Shown: positions 16,932-27,032, counted from the stretch's first letter. The stretch: 64,000 nt of DNA from Neobacillus ginsengisoli (GCF_030813055.1 NZ_JAUSTW010000009.1:124001-188000); one strand, 5' to 3'. Translations and numbers: made by a program. The notes: generated from the sequence alone by a model not told the origin.

Positions 16932-19109
16932 TTATTTTTCCACAGACATTTTTGCTTTTGCCTCTAAGCGGCGACGATGTAAAATAGGCTCAGTATAGCC
17001 GTTTGGCTGTACGTAGCCTTCGAAAACCAAGTCACATGCGGCCTGAAATGCGACGGACTGATTATAATCGGTCGCCATGGGACGATAGGCTGAATCCCCT
17101 GCATTTTGCTGATCTACAACTTTTGCCATTCTCTTTAATGTATCGAGCACTTGATCTTTCGTACAAATTCCATGGTGCATCCAGTTGGCAATATGCTGGC
17201 TTGAAATCCTAAGTGTGGCACGGTCTTCCATAAGCCCAACATTATTAATATCCGGTACCTTAGAGCAGCCGATACCTTGATCTACCCAGCGGACAACATA
17301 CCCAAGAATTCCTTGTGCATTGTTATCAAGCTCTTGCTGAATTTCCTCAGGAGTCCAAGTAGGATTTTCTGCTACCGGAATATTTAAAATGTCATCTTTT
17401 AAATCATGGATGTCTTTTGCCAGGATTTCCTGCACTCTTTTGACATTCAGTTGATGATAGTGAAGAACATGTAAAGCTGCAGCCGTTGGTGAAGGTACCC
17501 AAGCGGTTGTACCACCAGCTTTAACGTGACCAATTTTTTGCTTCAGCATTTCGTCCATTAAATCCGGCATAGCCCACATTCCTTTGCCGATTTGTGCACG
17601 GTTTTGAAAACCGGCTGCCAGGCCAACAAAAACATTTGATTTTTCATAGCTTTGAAGCCAAGTTGAAAATTTCATGGTATTTTTCCGAATCATCGGCCCT
17701 ATTTCCATAGATGTATGGATTTCGTCGCCGGTTCGATCCAAGAAACCTGTATTTATGAAAACGATTCTTTGCTTTACTTCGCGGATACAAGCTTTCAAGT
17801 TTAGAGATGTACGGCGCTCTTCGTCCATAACTCCGATTTTTAGTGTATACCGTTCAAGTTCAAGCATATCTTCAACACGGTTAAATGTTTCGTTAGCAAA
17901 CGCGGCTTCCTTTGATCCATGCATTTTCGGCTTTACGATATAGATTGAGCCTTTAGCAGAGTTTTGGTATTTTCCAGTGCCTAAAAGAGAATGCTTACCA
18001 ATTAAACTGATAAGAACCGTATCCATAATCCCCTCAGGTACTTCGTTTCCATCCGGATCAAGGATAGCATTACTCATCATTAAATGGCCGACGACACGGG
18101 CAAACATGAGTGACCGCCCTTCTAAGGAAATATCCTCACCGGTTGGGGAAGTGTAAAAACGATCAGGATTAAGAGTCCTGGTCACAGTATTATTGTTCTT
18201 ACTAAAATTGGCAGTTAAATTTCCTTTCATTAAACCCAGCCAATTGCGGTAAACAAGAACCTTGTCATCAGCATCTACAGCTGCGACGGAATCTTCACAA
18301 TCCATAATGGTCGTTAAAGCAGCTTCTAAAAGAATGTCTTTTACGCCCGCCTGATCTGTTTTACCAATCGGATGACTGCGGTCCACTTCGATTTCAAAAT
18401 AGAGATCGTTATTTTTCAACAGGATGGCTGTTGGGTTTTCAGGATTTCCATTATACCCTGCCAGCTTAGAATCGTCCTGAAGGCCTGCTGTTGTTCCATC
18501 GCTAAGTAAAACTGCTAATTTCCCTTCTACAATTGAATATTTGACAGCATTTTTATGGGAAATTTGTTTTAACGGTGCCGCTAGATCCAAAAATTCTTTT
18601 GCAAAGGTAATGACTTTTTCCCCTCGAATCGGATTATAGCTCCCTGCACGCTGAGCTCCATCCTCTTCACTGATGGCATCTGTCCCATATAATGCATCAT
18701 ATAAGCTTCCCCAGCGGGCATTGGCGGCATTTAGAGCATATCTTGCATTATCAACAGGTACGACTAACTGCGGCCCTGCCTTTAATGCAACTTCATCATC
18801 CACATTTTCAGTAGAAATTTGAAAATCCTCTGCTTCAGGTTCTAAATAACCAATCTCCTGTAAAAATAATTTATAGTTTTCAAACCGAAAGTCTCTATTT
18901 TCCCGTTTCCATACGTTGATTTTATCTTGGATTTCATCCCTTTGTGCTAATAATTGCTTATTTTTCGGTGTTAGCTCACTGAAAAGAGTTTCTAATTCAG
19001 ACCAGAACTTCTCACGGTCCAGTCCGGTTCCGGGCAGGGCTTCGTCATTAATAAATTGATAGAGTACATCTGCTACATTAAGATTACCTATTTTTACATA
19101 ATTTGCCAT
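16932..19109 (-). CDS. glcB: Malate synthase G
   Basis: 725 residues, the usual length of the G isoform; ATG preceded by GGGGGAAAGG. It condenses glyoxylate with acetyl-CoA to malate. Recognisable blocks are the N-terminal [30 protein letters not shown], the TIM-barrel core with [18 protein letters not shown], the mid-protein [23 protein letters not shown] (where FLDRTGDE holds Mg-binding and catalytic acids), and the C-terminal [19 protein letters not shown]. No isocitrate lyase or glycolate oxidase gene is adjacent, so the glyoxylate source is unknown. It may serve two-carbon compounds released by the nearby degradative genes, but that is inference. Confidence 0.95.
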   Translation of the reverse strand: MANYVKIGNLNVADVLYQFINDEALPGTGLDREKFWSELETLFSELTPKNKQLLAQRDEIQDKINVWKRENRDFRFENYKLFLQEIGYLEPEAEDFQISTENVDDEVALKAGPQLVVPVDNARYALNAANARWGSLYDALYGTDAISEEDGAQRAGSYNPIRGEKVITFAKEFLDLAAPLKQISHKNAVKYSIVEGKLAVLLSDGTTAGLQDDSKLAGYNGNPENPTAILLKNNDLYFEIEVDRSHPIGKTDQAGVKDILLEAALTTIMDCEDSVAAVDADDKVLVYRNWLGLMKGNLTANFSKNNNTVTRTLNPDRFYTSPTGEDISLEGRSLMFARVVGHLMMSNAILDPDGNEVPEGIMDTVLISLIGKHSLLGTGKYQNSAKGSIYIVKPKMHGSKEAAFANETFNRVEDMLELERYTLKIGVMDEERRTSLNLKACIREVKQRIVFINTGFLDRTGDEIHTSMEIGPMIRKNTMKFSTWLQSYEKSNVFVGLAAGFQNRAQIGKGMWAMPDLMDEMLKQKIGHVKAGGTTAWVPSPTAAALHVLHYHQLNVKRVQEILAKDIHDLKDDILNIPVAENPTWTPEEIQQELDNNAQGILGYVVRWVDQGIGCSKVPDINNVGLMEDRATLRISSQHIANWMHHGICTKDQVLDTLKRMAKVVDQQNAGDSAYRPMATDYNQSVAFQAACDLVFEGYVQPNGYTEPILHRRRLEAKAKMSVEK

Positions 19110-19264
19110 CGTTACCTTTCCCCCTTATGTATCAATTATTTCTAAGAAATGACAGCGTTATCTTTATTATACAATACTAGAAAAGCTGGCTGTAAAAATT
19201 TTCTTAAAGAATTTTTGTTTTTATCCTTGATAGTCTGTTTCACAGGTGATTATATTCACAAAAA

Positions 19265-19300
19265 TTTGTATTATACAAACAAAATTTTGTATGATACTAA
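19265..19300 (+). promoter_or_regulatory. Two tandem operators in the promoter of the isochorismatase-like gene
   Basis: TTTGTATTATACAAA (19265-19279) is a perfect 15-bp palindrome. TTTGTATGATACTAA (19286-19300) is a near copy exactly 21 bp, two helical turns, downstream. TTGTAT/TATGAT within them could form the -35/-10. The pattern fits a dimeric repressor of GntR or TetR type. The regulator is not adjacent. Confidence 0.6.
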
Positions 19301-19367
19301 TGTATTCGAGAAGCATTTACTAAAACGTAGCATAAGAACGTTTAAAGAAAACAGGGGAGGAATTAAA

Positions 19368-19937
19368 ATGAGTTCAATGCAAATTGATTTTCAAAAGACA
19401 GCCTTAGTTATCATAGATTTACAAAAAGGGATTGTAGGTATGCCGGGCGGTAAAGAGGTTGTTGGAAAAACCGCCGAACTGGTAAAGCTCTTTCGTCAAC
19501 AAGGCGGGTTTATATCGTTTGTGAAAGTTGAATTTCATGACGGAAAAGATTCTTTAAAGCCGTTAACAGACCAACCCGTTACCGCTGTTCAGCGTCCGGC
19601 AGATTGGGCAGAGCTCGTTCCGGAGCTTGAAGTAGCCAACCGTGACTATGTTGTCACAAAACGTCAGTGGGGGGCTTTTTTCGGGACTGATTTAGATCTG
19701 CAACTTCGCCGGAGAGGCATCGATACGATTGTATTGTGCGGGATTGCCACTAACATCGGAGTCGAAAGTACGGCAAGAGAGGCATTTCAATATGGCTATA
19801 ACCAAATTTTCATTTCAGATGCCATGACTACTTTCAGCCTGGAAGAACACGAGGCATCATGTAAATATATATTCCCAAGAATCGGTAAGATAAGATTGCT
19901 TCAGCAATTTATATCAGAAGTAAATGATGCAAATTGA
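19368..19937 (+). CDS. Isochorismatase-like cysteine hydrolase
   Basis: 189 residues from the ATG at 19368, which has GGGGAGG upstream; the longer open frame before it covers the promoter. The cysteine-hydrolase triad is complete: Asp17 (VIIDLQKG), Lys98 (VVTKRQWGAF) and Cys124 (VLCGIATNIGVESTAREA), with the cis-peptide GIATN. This fold includes nicotinamidases, N-carbamoylsarcosine amidases and isochorismatases; the amide or ester substrate is unknown. The gene stands alone between divergent malate synthase and a convergent RDD gene. Confidence 0.85.
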   Translation: MSSMQIDFQKTALVIIDLQKGIVGMPGGKEVVGKTAELVKLFRQQGGFISFVKVEFHDGKDSLKPLTDQPVTAVQRPADWAELVPELEVANRDYVVTKRQWGAFFGTDLDLQLRRRGIDTIVLCGIATNIGVESTAREAFQYGYNQIFISDAMTTFSLEEHEASCKYIFPRIGKIRLLQQFISEVNDAN

Positions 19938-19995
19938 TACAGATAGTTTCGTTTCTAACTGCTGCCCTTAATTAATATCAGACTGGTTCATTACT

Positions 19996-20025
19996 AAAAA
20001 AAGCTTGGGTCTCCAAGCTTTTTTT
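19996..20025. terminator. Bidirectional terminator
   Basis: AAAAAAAGCTTGG pairs with CCAAGCTTTTTTT around GTCT, between convergent genes. Confidence 0.9.
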
Positions 20026-20037
20026 AGGTTATTTTGA

Positions 20038-20847
20038 TCACATCTCAAATTCCCATTCATCTTTAAGGATCAAATAAAGAACAAAAAGTGTATTTTCTAA
20101 TTCATCGTCGTTTTTGCCTTCAACATCTATCCCTATTTTCGGAAGCAAAATATCCGCGATTTGTTTCGTCAATTGAGTTCTTTCAGCTTTGGTAAATAGG
20201 GTAAATCGGTTTACATACGTAGAAACAAGCTCCCAATCCTTCAATCCGAATGTTTTTAGCGTCCATTCGTCTATGTTAAGGTTATTTTTGGAGAGACCTC
20301 TGTTATTAATTTCCTTTTCAAGAGCAGAAGGTTTTTTTTTCCGTTTTGCTTTTCGTTCATGGACAACAATCGTACCTGCGACAATATCTCCAATCCGCTT
20401 ATGCTTTGAATGGAAAAACATCATCACAAAGCCGAGAAAATAACTGACCGGTAACGCATCAATCATACGAAGGAGATTGCGGATAAAGCTTGAAAGCAAT
20501 GTGAGACTGTGACCATTTTCCTGAATGACGCGAATCCCTAACGCTCGCTTACCAATCGTTCTTCCTCCTGAAAAAAATTCAAAAGCAAAAAAGTATCCTC
20601 CATTAATGATAAAAATAGCAATAATCGTGATGGCCAAAGGAAGAAAATTCAAATTCAGTTCTGCAAAAAATGGAAGAGATGACATCCCTTCCGTAACGAA
20701 AAAAAAGACAAGCAAAATCAATATATTAACCGCCAATAAGATTAACCTGTCAATGATAAATGCAGCAGCCCTGCTTCCTAAACCGGCAAGCTGAAACTGA
20801 AGTGATACAAATTCAGGTGTTTTTATATCCAACTGTTCTTGATTCAC
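20038..20847 (-). CDS. RDD-family membrane protein
   Basis: 269 residues; GTG start with GGGGGA upstream. The RDD domain covers about residues 18-165, with the diagnostic LGSRAAAFIIDRLILLAVN (Arg and Asp) and the second motif GRTIGKRALGIRVI, then RNLLRMIDALP and HSKHKRIGDIVAGTIVV. There are three membrane helices. A basic segment RKAKRKKKPS follows, then a soluble C-terminal ~85 residues. RDD proteins are implicated in transport or ion stress, but function is poorly defined. It is divergent from the SpoIIM-family gene; the same pairing with MoxR/DUF58 genes is common in Firmicutes. Confidence 0.82.
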   Translation of the reverse strand: MNQEQLDIKTPEFVSLQFQLAGLGSRAAAFIIDRLILLAVNILILLVFFFVTEGMSSLPFFAELNLNFLPLAITIIAIFIINGGYFFAFEFFSGGRTIGKRALGIRVIQENGHSLTLLSSFIRNLLRMIDALPVSYFLGFVMMFFHSKHKRIGDIVAGTIVVHERKAKRKKKPSALEKEINNRGLSKNNLNIDEWTLKTFGLKDWELVSTYVNRFTLFTKAERTQLTKQIADILLPKIGIDVEGKNDDELENTLFVLYLILKDEWEFEM

Positions 20848-20958
20848 CAGGATTCCCCCAACATGGTTGATTTTTTTCTAAAGTTGTTCCTATTTTTCAA
20901 CATAATTACTATAATTAGGAATAACAAAATCCCCATTTAAGCAAGAAGGTGTAAAAAA

Positions 20959-21939
20959 ATGGATGTGAAGCAATTTATAAAGAAGCATCGTGAAGAATGG
21001 AACCAGCTTGAACAAATGGTTACTCTATTAAGTAGGCGAAGAAATGGCGTAACGGGTGAACAAATCACTCAATTTTACCGGCTCTATCAAAAAGCAGCCC
21101 AGAATCTTTCATACTGTCAGACTTACTTCCCCAATGTTGAAGTAACATTATACTTAAATGGACTGGTATCAAAAGCACATAATTTATTGTACAAGGATCA
21201 AATTTCAAGTTTAAAACAAATTCAGTATTTTTTTAGTACAAAATTTATTGGTTTATTGGTGGAACAATGGAAGTTTGTTTTGGCCGCGATGATACTTTTT
21301 TTCATCGGTGCTTTAGGAAGCTTTGTTTCAGTACTCAACGATCCACTTCATATTTATTCGATTCTTCCTGCGGATATGGTGCAAGGGATTTCACCTGAAC
21401 ACATTGGCAGCGGTGCCGGGAAGGTAGATTCCTCCCTGATGTCCGCAAGCATTATGACGAACAATATCCGTGTAGCGGTGCTCGCCTTTGCCGGAGGCGT
21501 TACTTTCGGGATTTTGACCATCTATTTACTTGTCACGAATGGCATCCTACTTGGTGCACTCGCTGCCTTTTTTGGGAAATATGGAAAATACTATGATTTT
21601 TGGGCGTATATTGTCCCCCATGGAATAATCGAGCTTACAGCCATTTTTATTGCAGGCGGTGCAGGACTATTAATGGGCTATAAGCTCTTTGTCCCCGGAC
21701 AATATTCAAGGGTCTTACAATTAAAAAACCAAGCGAACCGATCCGTCCAACTACTTCTTGGGACCATCCCTTTATTTGTCATTGCAGGCGTGATTGAAGG
21801 CTTTATTACTCCGGCTGCCATCCCATTAGAAGCTAAATATATCGTTGCTTTTTTAACGGTAATAGGTTTAATCCTGTATGTCATCATCGGAAAGCTGAAG
21901 CTTGTTAAACACAAGGCTACAGAAGATTTTGATTCATGA
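20959..21939 (+). CDS. SpoIIM/DUF95-family integral membrane protein
   Basis: 326 residues; ATG with AAGAAGGTG upstream. The N-terminal ~100 residues are soluble and helical, and six membrane helices follow. The DUF95/SpoIIM signature is seen in IMTNNIRVAVLAFAGGVTFG...NGILLGALAAFF...YIVPHGIIELTAIFIAGGAGLLMG. True SpoIIM (part of the engulfment DMP complex) is shorter; this longer form is the one usually found with RDD and MoxR/DUF58 genes and is not necessarily a sporulation protein. Its 3' end overlaps the convergent DUF58 gene by 23 bp. Confidence 0.82.
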   Translation: MDVKQFIKKHREEWNQLEQMVTLLSRRRNGVTGEQITQFYRLYQKAAQNLSYCQTYFPNVEVTLYLNGLVSKAHNLLYKDQISSLKQIQYFFSTKFIGLLVEQWKFVLAAMILFFIGALGSFVSVLNDPLHIYSILPADMVQGISPEHIGSGAGKVDSSLMSASIMTNNIRVAVLAFAGGVTFGILTIYLLVTNGILLGALAAFFGKYGKYYDFWAYIVPHGIIELTAIFIAGGAGLLMGYKLFVPGQYSRVLQLKNQANRSVQLLLGTIPLFVIAGVIEGFITPAAIPLEAKYIVAFLTVIGLILYVIIGKLKLVKHKATEDFDS

Positions 21940-23218
21940 TATCAATATAATAGGAGACGGCTGCTGCAGCCAATTTTTCCTCACGGGCCTCAATCATTTG
22001 GAGGCCTTGTTTTTCCCATTTGATTTTTTCACGTTTCTTTATCAGAATTTGCTGCATGGCAATACTTTTCAGCATCGCTGCCGGAATATCAATTGGCTCC
22101 TTTTTTACTCTTTTTAAGACTGAAATGTCTTCGACTCCGATCATCAAAAACAAATGACGTTGTCTTAGCCTCTTTAAGTAATTTAGAGCGCTCTCCTCAT
22201 AAAGAAAGGTTCGAACATCACTGAATAATAAAAGAAGACTTCGTTTCTTTTGAACCATTTCTAAATATTGCAATACTGCTGAATAGTTCGACTCTGCCGC
22301 ATCAACTTGCAGATGATAAATGGCTTGTAGTATGGTCTGAAGGTGAGACATTCCTTTTGCGGGCGGAACATAAACTTTTATTTCGTTTGAAAAAGCAAGT
22401 ACAGAAACATAGTCACCTTTTTGCAGAGCGGCAGCTGTTACCGTTAATGCCGCCTCTAATGTTTTTTCTAACCGATTCCCCTTCGTTAGTTCAGCTCCCA
22501 TCATTCTTCCGCAGTCAATTAAGATCGTTATATACTTCCCATGCTCAGGTTCATATTCATTCGTCATCACTTCCTGCAGCTTAGCCGTTTGTCGCCAATT
22601 GATTTTGCGCGGGTCATCTCCAACGACATAACTTCTGATTTTCGAAAAATCTCCAACACCACTCCGTTGCTTTCGAATCTTTACACCTTCAAATAATAAA
22701 AATTGCTGGGCATTTTCTAAATACTGCTTTGTTTCTGATAAATCAGGTATGACTTTGACTGAGTCTGCTAATTCAACAGTTGTTTGCTTTTCCCATAAAC
22801 CGATGAAACTTCTATAACGAAAAAAAAGCTGTTTCATTTCATATTTCCCTCTCACCGATGGCATCGTATCATACGTCAAGATTGTATCTGACACTTTCCC
22901 TGCTATTCCAACTAAAGGAAACGGCCTTTTGAAGGACTGGGGAATTCCATCGATCAATCTGAAAGAAAAAGAATGGTGTGAGTTATTTTTCACTTCCAGC
23001 TCAACTGAATAGGAAATCCCTCTTTCCATTTCATCCGAAAGCGAACGTTTAAAAAATAGCTGATTTTTGTTCGGTGAAAAGAATAAATCTGCCAGACTTA
23101 CGAAAAAAACAACACTATTAACGGTGATAATGAATCCCCATGAGGTTTCCCAAACAGTCCCAATCAACAATATGATGGGAAGAATGAGGAAAATCAACAA
23201 CAACCGCTTCGTTGGCAC
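21917..23218 (-). CDS. DUF58 (vWA-like) membrane-associated protein
   Basis: 433 residues from the GTG at 23216-23218, just after the MoxR stop with GAGGTAG upstream; the frame extends to 23284 inside moxR. Two hydrophobic helices lie near the N-terminus (LLLIFLILPIILLIGTVW and WGFIITVNSVVFFVSLA). The DUF58 core RSYVVGDDPRKINWRQTAK is followed by a vWA-like part with ILIDCGRMM in place of the DxSxS MIDAS. DUF58 proteins work with MoxR ATPases in envelope assembly or stress. It is the third gene of an overlapping operon. Confidence 0.85.
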   Translation of the reverse strand: MPTKRLLLIFLILPIILLIGTVWETSWGFIITVNSVVFFVSLADLFFSPNKNQLFFKRSLSDEMERGISYSVELEVKNNSHHSFSFRLIDGIPQSFKRPFPLVGIAGKVSDTILTYDTMPSVRGKYEMKQLFFRYRSFIGLWEKQTTVELADSVKVIPDLSETKQYLENAQQFLLFEGVKIRKQRSGVGDFSKIRSYVVGDDPRKINWRQTAKLQEVMTNEYEPEHGKYITILIDCGRMMGAELTKGNRLEKTLEAALTVTAAALQKGDYVSVLAFSNEIKVYVPPAKGMSHLQTILQAIYHLQVDAAESNYSAVLQYLEMVQKKRSLLLLFSDVRTFLYEESALNYLKRLRQRHLFLMIGVEDISVLKRVKKEPIDIPAAMLKSIAMQQILIKKREKIKWEKQGLQMIEAREEKLAAAAVSYYIDIMNQNLL

Positions 23219-23225
23219 AACCCCT

Positions 23226-24155
23226 CTACCTCGGAACAGGAACCGCCCCCACAAGCTCTTCAATGATTTGGTCAACCGTAACACCCTCCAATTCTACATG
23301 CGGGGATAACTGAATCCGATGTCGTAAAGCCGGTTTGGTTACCATTTTTATATCATCCGGAGAAACATAATTCCTTCCTGCAAGATACGCCCATGCTTGA
23401 CCTGCTTTTCCAATGGATATTCCAGCCCTTGTACTGGCACCGAAGCGAATTGCTTCCGCTTCTCTCGTTTTTCTGACAATTTGCATAATATAATCCAAAA
23501 CATTTTCTCCAACCGTAACTTTCTCAATTTCTTTTCGAATCGAGATAAATGTGTTCATTTCCATGATAGAATCAATAAGCGTTTCATCAAAACGGTTTTC
23601 GATTACCTGCTTTAAAACATTTTTCTCTTCCTCAAAGGATGGGAAATCAATTTGAAGCTTAAAAAGAAAACGATCCTGTTGTGCTTCAGGAAGCGGATAG
23701 GTTCCTTCAAATTCAATCGGATTTTGAGTTGCGGCAACAAAAAATACCTCTGGCAGGAGATAGGTTTCACCCTGGATGGTTACCTGCTTTTCTTCCATAG
23801 CTTCCAGAAGCGCTGCTTGCGTCTTTGCAGGTGTGCGGTTAATTTCATCAGCTAATAGGATATTAGTAAAAACAGGTCCCTTAAGCGTTTGAAACGAACC
23901 CTCTTTCATATTGTAAATCATACTTCCTGTGATATCACTTGGAAGTAAATCGGGAGTAAACTGAATGCGGTTAAACTTGCCACCCAGAAGTCCTGCAAGA
24001 GTTCGAACCATTTGCGTCTTCCCTGTACCGGGGACCCCTTCAAGAAGGACATGACCTCCTGCTAAAACGGCCGAAAGCAGGAGCCTTAAATTTAGACTCT
24101 GTCCTAAAATTCGTTCCTCATATTTCTCCAAAAAGGATGATAATTCTGTCCTCAT
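23226..24155 (-). CDS. MoxR-family AAA+ ATPase
   Basis: 309 residues. Walker A is GVPGTGKT, Walker B is ILLADEINR, and sensor-type ATQNPIEFEGTYPLPEAQQDRF is typical of MoxR. The C-terminal lid has RTREAEAIRFGASTRAGISIGKAGQAWAYLAGR. MoxR proteins act as chaperone-like ATPases maturing partner vWA/DUF58 proteins. The start codon overlaps the DUF4350 stop by four bases, and DUF58 follows after seven bases, so the three are translationally coupled. Confidence 0.92.
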   Translation of the reverse strand: MRTELSSFLEKYEERILGQSLNLRLLLSAVLAGGHVLLEGVPGTGKTQMVRTLAGLLGGKFNRIQFTPDLLPSDITGSMIYNMKEGSFQTLKGPVFTNILLADEINRTPAKTQAALLEAMEEKQVTIQGETYLLPEVFFVAATQNPIEFEGTYPLPEAQQDRFLFKLQIDFPSFEEEKNVLKQVIENRFDETLIDSIMEMNTFISIRKEIEKVTVGENVLDYIMQIVRKTREAEAIRFGASTRAGISIGKAGQAWAYLAGRNYVSPDDIKMVTKPALRHRIQLSPHVELEGVTVDQIIEELVGAVPVPR

Positions 24156-25291
24156 CCTTGCTCCACCTCTTTCCTTAAGCGTTCAAGCTTTCTCGACCAA
24201 AGCAAATATTCTTGTTTGCTTAATTTTTCTTTTTTCATTACATTGGTCAAACCGTTTAGTAACGGACGGATCTCACTCACCGGCAGTTGAAGCCACTTTC
24301 GTTCAAACATACCGGAAAGCTCCTGCCAATCCCTGTTGTAGGGAATCCCCCATTTTTCCTGAAGTAAAAGTTTAACATACTCAGCCTGTATCAATAACGA
24401 ATCATGATAGCGGCTTCCTCGAAGATACCAGGCGGTTAAAGCTTGAATTCCCTCATCACTAAACCGAACAGATTCCTCCCTTGGGACAAATACAGGTCCG
24501 AAACGCTTTCCTTTGTGCCAAAGCCAGAGAATCATCAATAGTATTCCTTGCAGGACCAGCAGTAAAAACCACCTTGGGTATACCGTGAAAATAGTTGAAG
24601 CGTTCCGGCCGCTATGAATGTATTCATCAAACAATACCGTTTTTGTATGACTATCTTTAAAAAGCTTAAGAATGAGCGGTAAATGATCATCGGTTAATAA
24701 TTTGCCATTTGTCATCCACTCCGGAGCAATCGAAACGATCAATTGACCTTTACCAAAAGATTGTTTTAAGGCAATGGGACCCGCATCATCATATAGTAAG
24801 ATTTCATTTTTAGTTTGGGTAGAGAGACGAATGGCGGAACTAATTTCAGCCTTATATACGGCATGATTTTGATCATATACCTTCATTGTTCTATTTGGTG
24901 AAGCATCATCTTTTACCGGTTTTGTCTTTAAATCAAACATCCCCTTCGGATTGCTTTTGAAAATCAGGATGGTATTCCCAGCCTTCATGAAGCTTTTGTA
25001 GTCTTCCAATTCTTTTTGATCAGGAATTAAAGAAGGTTCAACCATAACCAGTAATTGTTTATCTGTGTTTTTAGGCAGCAACCCCGGAGAATCCGCCCAC
25101 CGTTTACCTTCCATTTCTTTCGTTAAATATGTATAAATTGCCTTCACGCCGGTAGGAGAAGGAGAATCAGAAACGAAGATTGGATAATCCTTCGGCTTTT
25201 GTGAAAATATGTAATAATTGATTAGCACAAAAAGAAGAAGGAGTACCGTCAGCCAAATCCATGTCAGTCTATTCGATTGAGGTTTCTTCAA
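24152..25291 (-). CDS. DUF4350-containing membrane protein
   Basis: 379 residues; TTG start with GGAGGAGG upstream, overlapping the previous gene by four bases. There is one N-terminal helix (WIWLTVLLLLFVLINYYIF) and a second near residue 240 (WFLLLVLQGILLMILWLW). The extracytoplasmic part between them contains the DUF4350 pattern (FVSDSPSPTGVKAIYTYL, LLVMVEPSLIPDQKELEDYKSFMKAGNTIL, VLFDEYIHSG), a class I glutamine amidotransferase-like fold without its cysteine. The cytoplasmic C-terminus is helical. Its place in the MoxR operon suggests it is an envelope partner. Confidence 0.82.
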   Translation of the reverse strand: MKKPQSNRLTWIWLTVLLLLFVLINYYIFSQKPKDYPIFVSDSPSPTGVKAIYTYLTKEMEGKRWADSPGLLPKNTDKQLLVMVEPSLIPDQKELEDYKSFMKAGNTILIFKSNPKGMFDLKTKPVKDDASPNRTMKVYDQNHAVYKAEISSAIRLSTQTKNEILLYDDAGPIALKQSFGKGQLIVSIAPEWMTNGKLLTDDHLPLILKLFKDSHTKTVLFDEYIHSGRNASTIFTVYPRWFLLLVLQGILLMILWLWHKGKRFGPVFVPREESVRFSDEGIQALTAWYLRGSRYHDSLLIQAEYVKLLLQEKWGIPYNRDWQELSGMFERKWLQLPVSEIRPLLNGLTNVMKKEKLSKQEYLLWSRKLERLRKEVEQG

Positions 25292-25956
25292 TTATCCTCC
25301 TCCCCCCTATCACCATACGACTTAAGTATTGATTCATTTTCTTCCAACCATTTCATTGCAACCATTCGAAACTGAAGGTATTCTTCTTTCCGGACATCCC
25401 GCTCCCCATATGTCACCTCATCAAAAAAAGAGGCAAGATCAAAAAATTGAACGGCAACCTGTTGATTTACTTTTCGCAGTTCTTCATAGTACTCCCAATT
25501 CGTTTTCCAAATCCTAGCTACTAGCCATTCCTTTTCATGAAAGTAAAGGAGTAACGCTAAAAATAAATGACGGGTGGAATGTGTATATTCTTCCAAGGCT
25601 TCCCGTTTTTTTGCCTCGATTAAATGATGTTGAAATGACCAATTGATTTCTTTCATTGAATGAAGCGGTTTTTGGTCACGTAGCATTCGATTCCTTCTTA
25701 CATTACGAAAGATAAAAAAAGCGGTCATTGCTAAACCGATAATCACTGCGACGATTATCGCAATAAGAATAGGCACAGAAGCATTGCTTGCAGATTCGAA
25801 GGATGGAAACAATTTTGCAAGTCTTTCGGCAAGCCGTTGTTTTGCTTTATCCCACCAAGTTTCGAGCCAACTCTTTGAATCATGGTAATAGACTCTATAT
25901 TCTTTTTTATTCAAAATTCCCTTAAGCGTATTTCGTGCATGGTTGGAATCAAGCAT
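25288..25956 (-). CDS. DUF4129-containing membrane protein
   Basis: 222 residues from the ATG at 25954-25956, six bases after AGGTG; an upstream GTG at 25965 is the alternative. One membrane helix lies at about 65-87 (VPILIAIIVAVIIGLAMTAFFIF). The C-terminal DUF4129 domain has HLFLALLLYFHEKEWLVARIWKTNWEYYEEL and FFDEVTYGERDV. The domain is often fused to transglutaminases in MoxR operons; here the transglutaminase part is absent. It is coupled to DUF4350 by a four-base overlap. Confidence 0.8.
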   Translation of the reverse strand: MLDSNHARNTLKGILNKKEYRVYYHDSKSWLETWWDKAKQRLAERLAKLFPSFESASNASVPILIAIIVAVIIGLAMTAFFIFRNVRRNRMLRDQKPLHSMKEINWSFQHHLIEAKKREALEEYTHSTRHLFLALLLYFHEKEWLVARIWKTNWEYYEELRKVNQQVAVQFFDLASFFDEVTYGERDVRKEEYLQFRMVAMKWLEENESILKSYGDRGEEDN

Positions 25957-25982
25957 CGTCGTCACCTACTAAAATAGGTTTT

Positions 25983-26903
25983 TTATAGAGTTGTCTTGTT
26001 ATAATCATCGATCAGATCCTTTAAATCATCGGCATCATGTCTTATTTTAAGATCAAGATACATAACACCATACCCCACTGAGAAAAACATCGTGGTAAAT
26101 AAAGAGATGATGTTCGTGATGATGGATAGCAATACACTGTTACCTAACAAGATACCAAAAGTCATTTGTCCTGCAAAACTAATACTTGAAATAATCATAT
26201 AAAACACGATGTAAAGCCCCATCAGTAACCAAGTCCGCTTCCTTGTTAACCGCCAGCTTCTTGCAATTCCGGATGTCGGTGAATCTTTTTCCAGTACGAC
26301 CAAAGCAAAATAAAAACTCCAGCGGGTAAATAATAAGCCAATGCCGATTGCAAAACCTAAAAAAAGAACGACTGCTAATCCAATTCCTAGAATGGGATTC
26401 ACAAAAGACCCAAACACGCCTGTAAAACTAACAATAATAATGGGGATGATCATAATTCCAAAAGCAATAACACCAAAAAAAAGATTGCTGCCCAGCATTC
26501 GCCAAAATCGTGAAAAGCCTTGTTTAATCACCAATCCAACCGTAAAATCTTCATTTTTCCGAATGTGATTAATGGCAAATAGGATGGCCGCCTCAGCGAC
26601 CGGAAACAAAAGAAAACCCAACAGTCCCGTGACAATTAGTCCTAAGTCAGAGCTTAAACTGCTGGAATCGATTGTTTGTGATTCATTAAAATTGGCAAGA
26701 AGTTGTTCAAATCCGCCGCCGCTTCCGGACTCTCTGAAAAAGCTTGTCCCGGAAACTAATTGAATGATTGCTTCAAGCAAATAAACCGGTCCCAATAATA
26801 TAAGGAAGATCATAAAAAAGTCCTTAAAACGTTTTTTACTTAAACTAAACGTATGGTCAAGAATTTCACCAAAGCCTTTTGGTTTTTTAAACTTTGAATC
26901 CAA
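25983..26903 (-). CDS. Integral membrane protein, first gene of the MoxR operon
   Basis: 306 residues; TTG start with AGGAGGG eight bases upstream. It starts with KPKGFGEILDHTFSLSKKRFKDFF, the amphipathic opening typical of glycerophosphoryl-diester-phosphodiesterase-type membrane domains. Six or so membrane segments follow, with SWRLTRKRTWLLMGLYIVFY near the end. No enzyme domain is present. It precedes DUF4129 by 26 bases and probably anchors the envelope complex encoded by this operon. The 26904-27220 interval upstream contains only the trpB terminator. Confidence 0.75.
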   Translation of the reverse strand: MDSKFKKPKGFGEILDHTFSLSKKRFKDFFMIFLILLGPVYLLEAIIQLVSGTSFFRESGSGGGFEQLLANFNESQTIDSSSLSSDLGLIVTGLLGFLLFPVAEAAILFAINHIRKNEDFTVGLVIKQGFSRFWRMLGSNLFFGVIAFGIMIIPIIIVSFTGVFGSFVNPILGIGLAVVLFLGFAIGIGLLFTRWSFYFALVVLEKDSPTSGIARSWRLTRKRTWLLMGLYIVFYMIISSISFAGQMTFGILLGNSVLLSIITNIISLFTTMFFSVGYGVMYLDLKIRHDADDLKDLIDDYNKTTL

Positions 26904-27032
26904 ATTTGAATCCCTCCTAAAAAGAAAAGTGATTAATAAGAATTATTTTATCATTATTCTTTCTCATTCAGAGTAAAAAGTTTTAATAAACGTAAAATTT
27001 TGGTAGATATTACCTCGATAGTTTGAAGAAAT

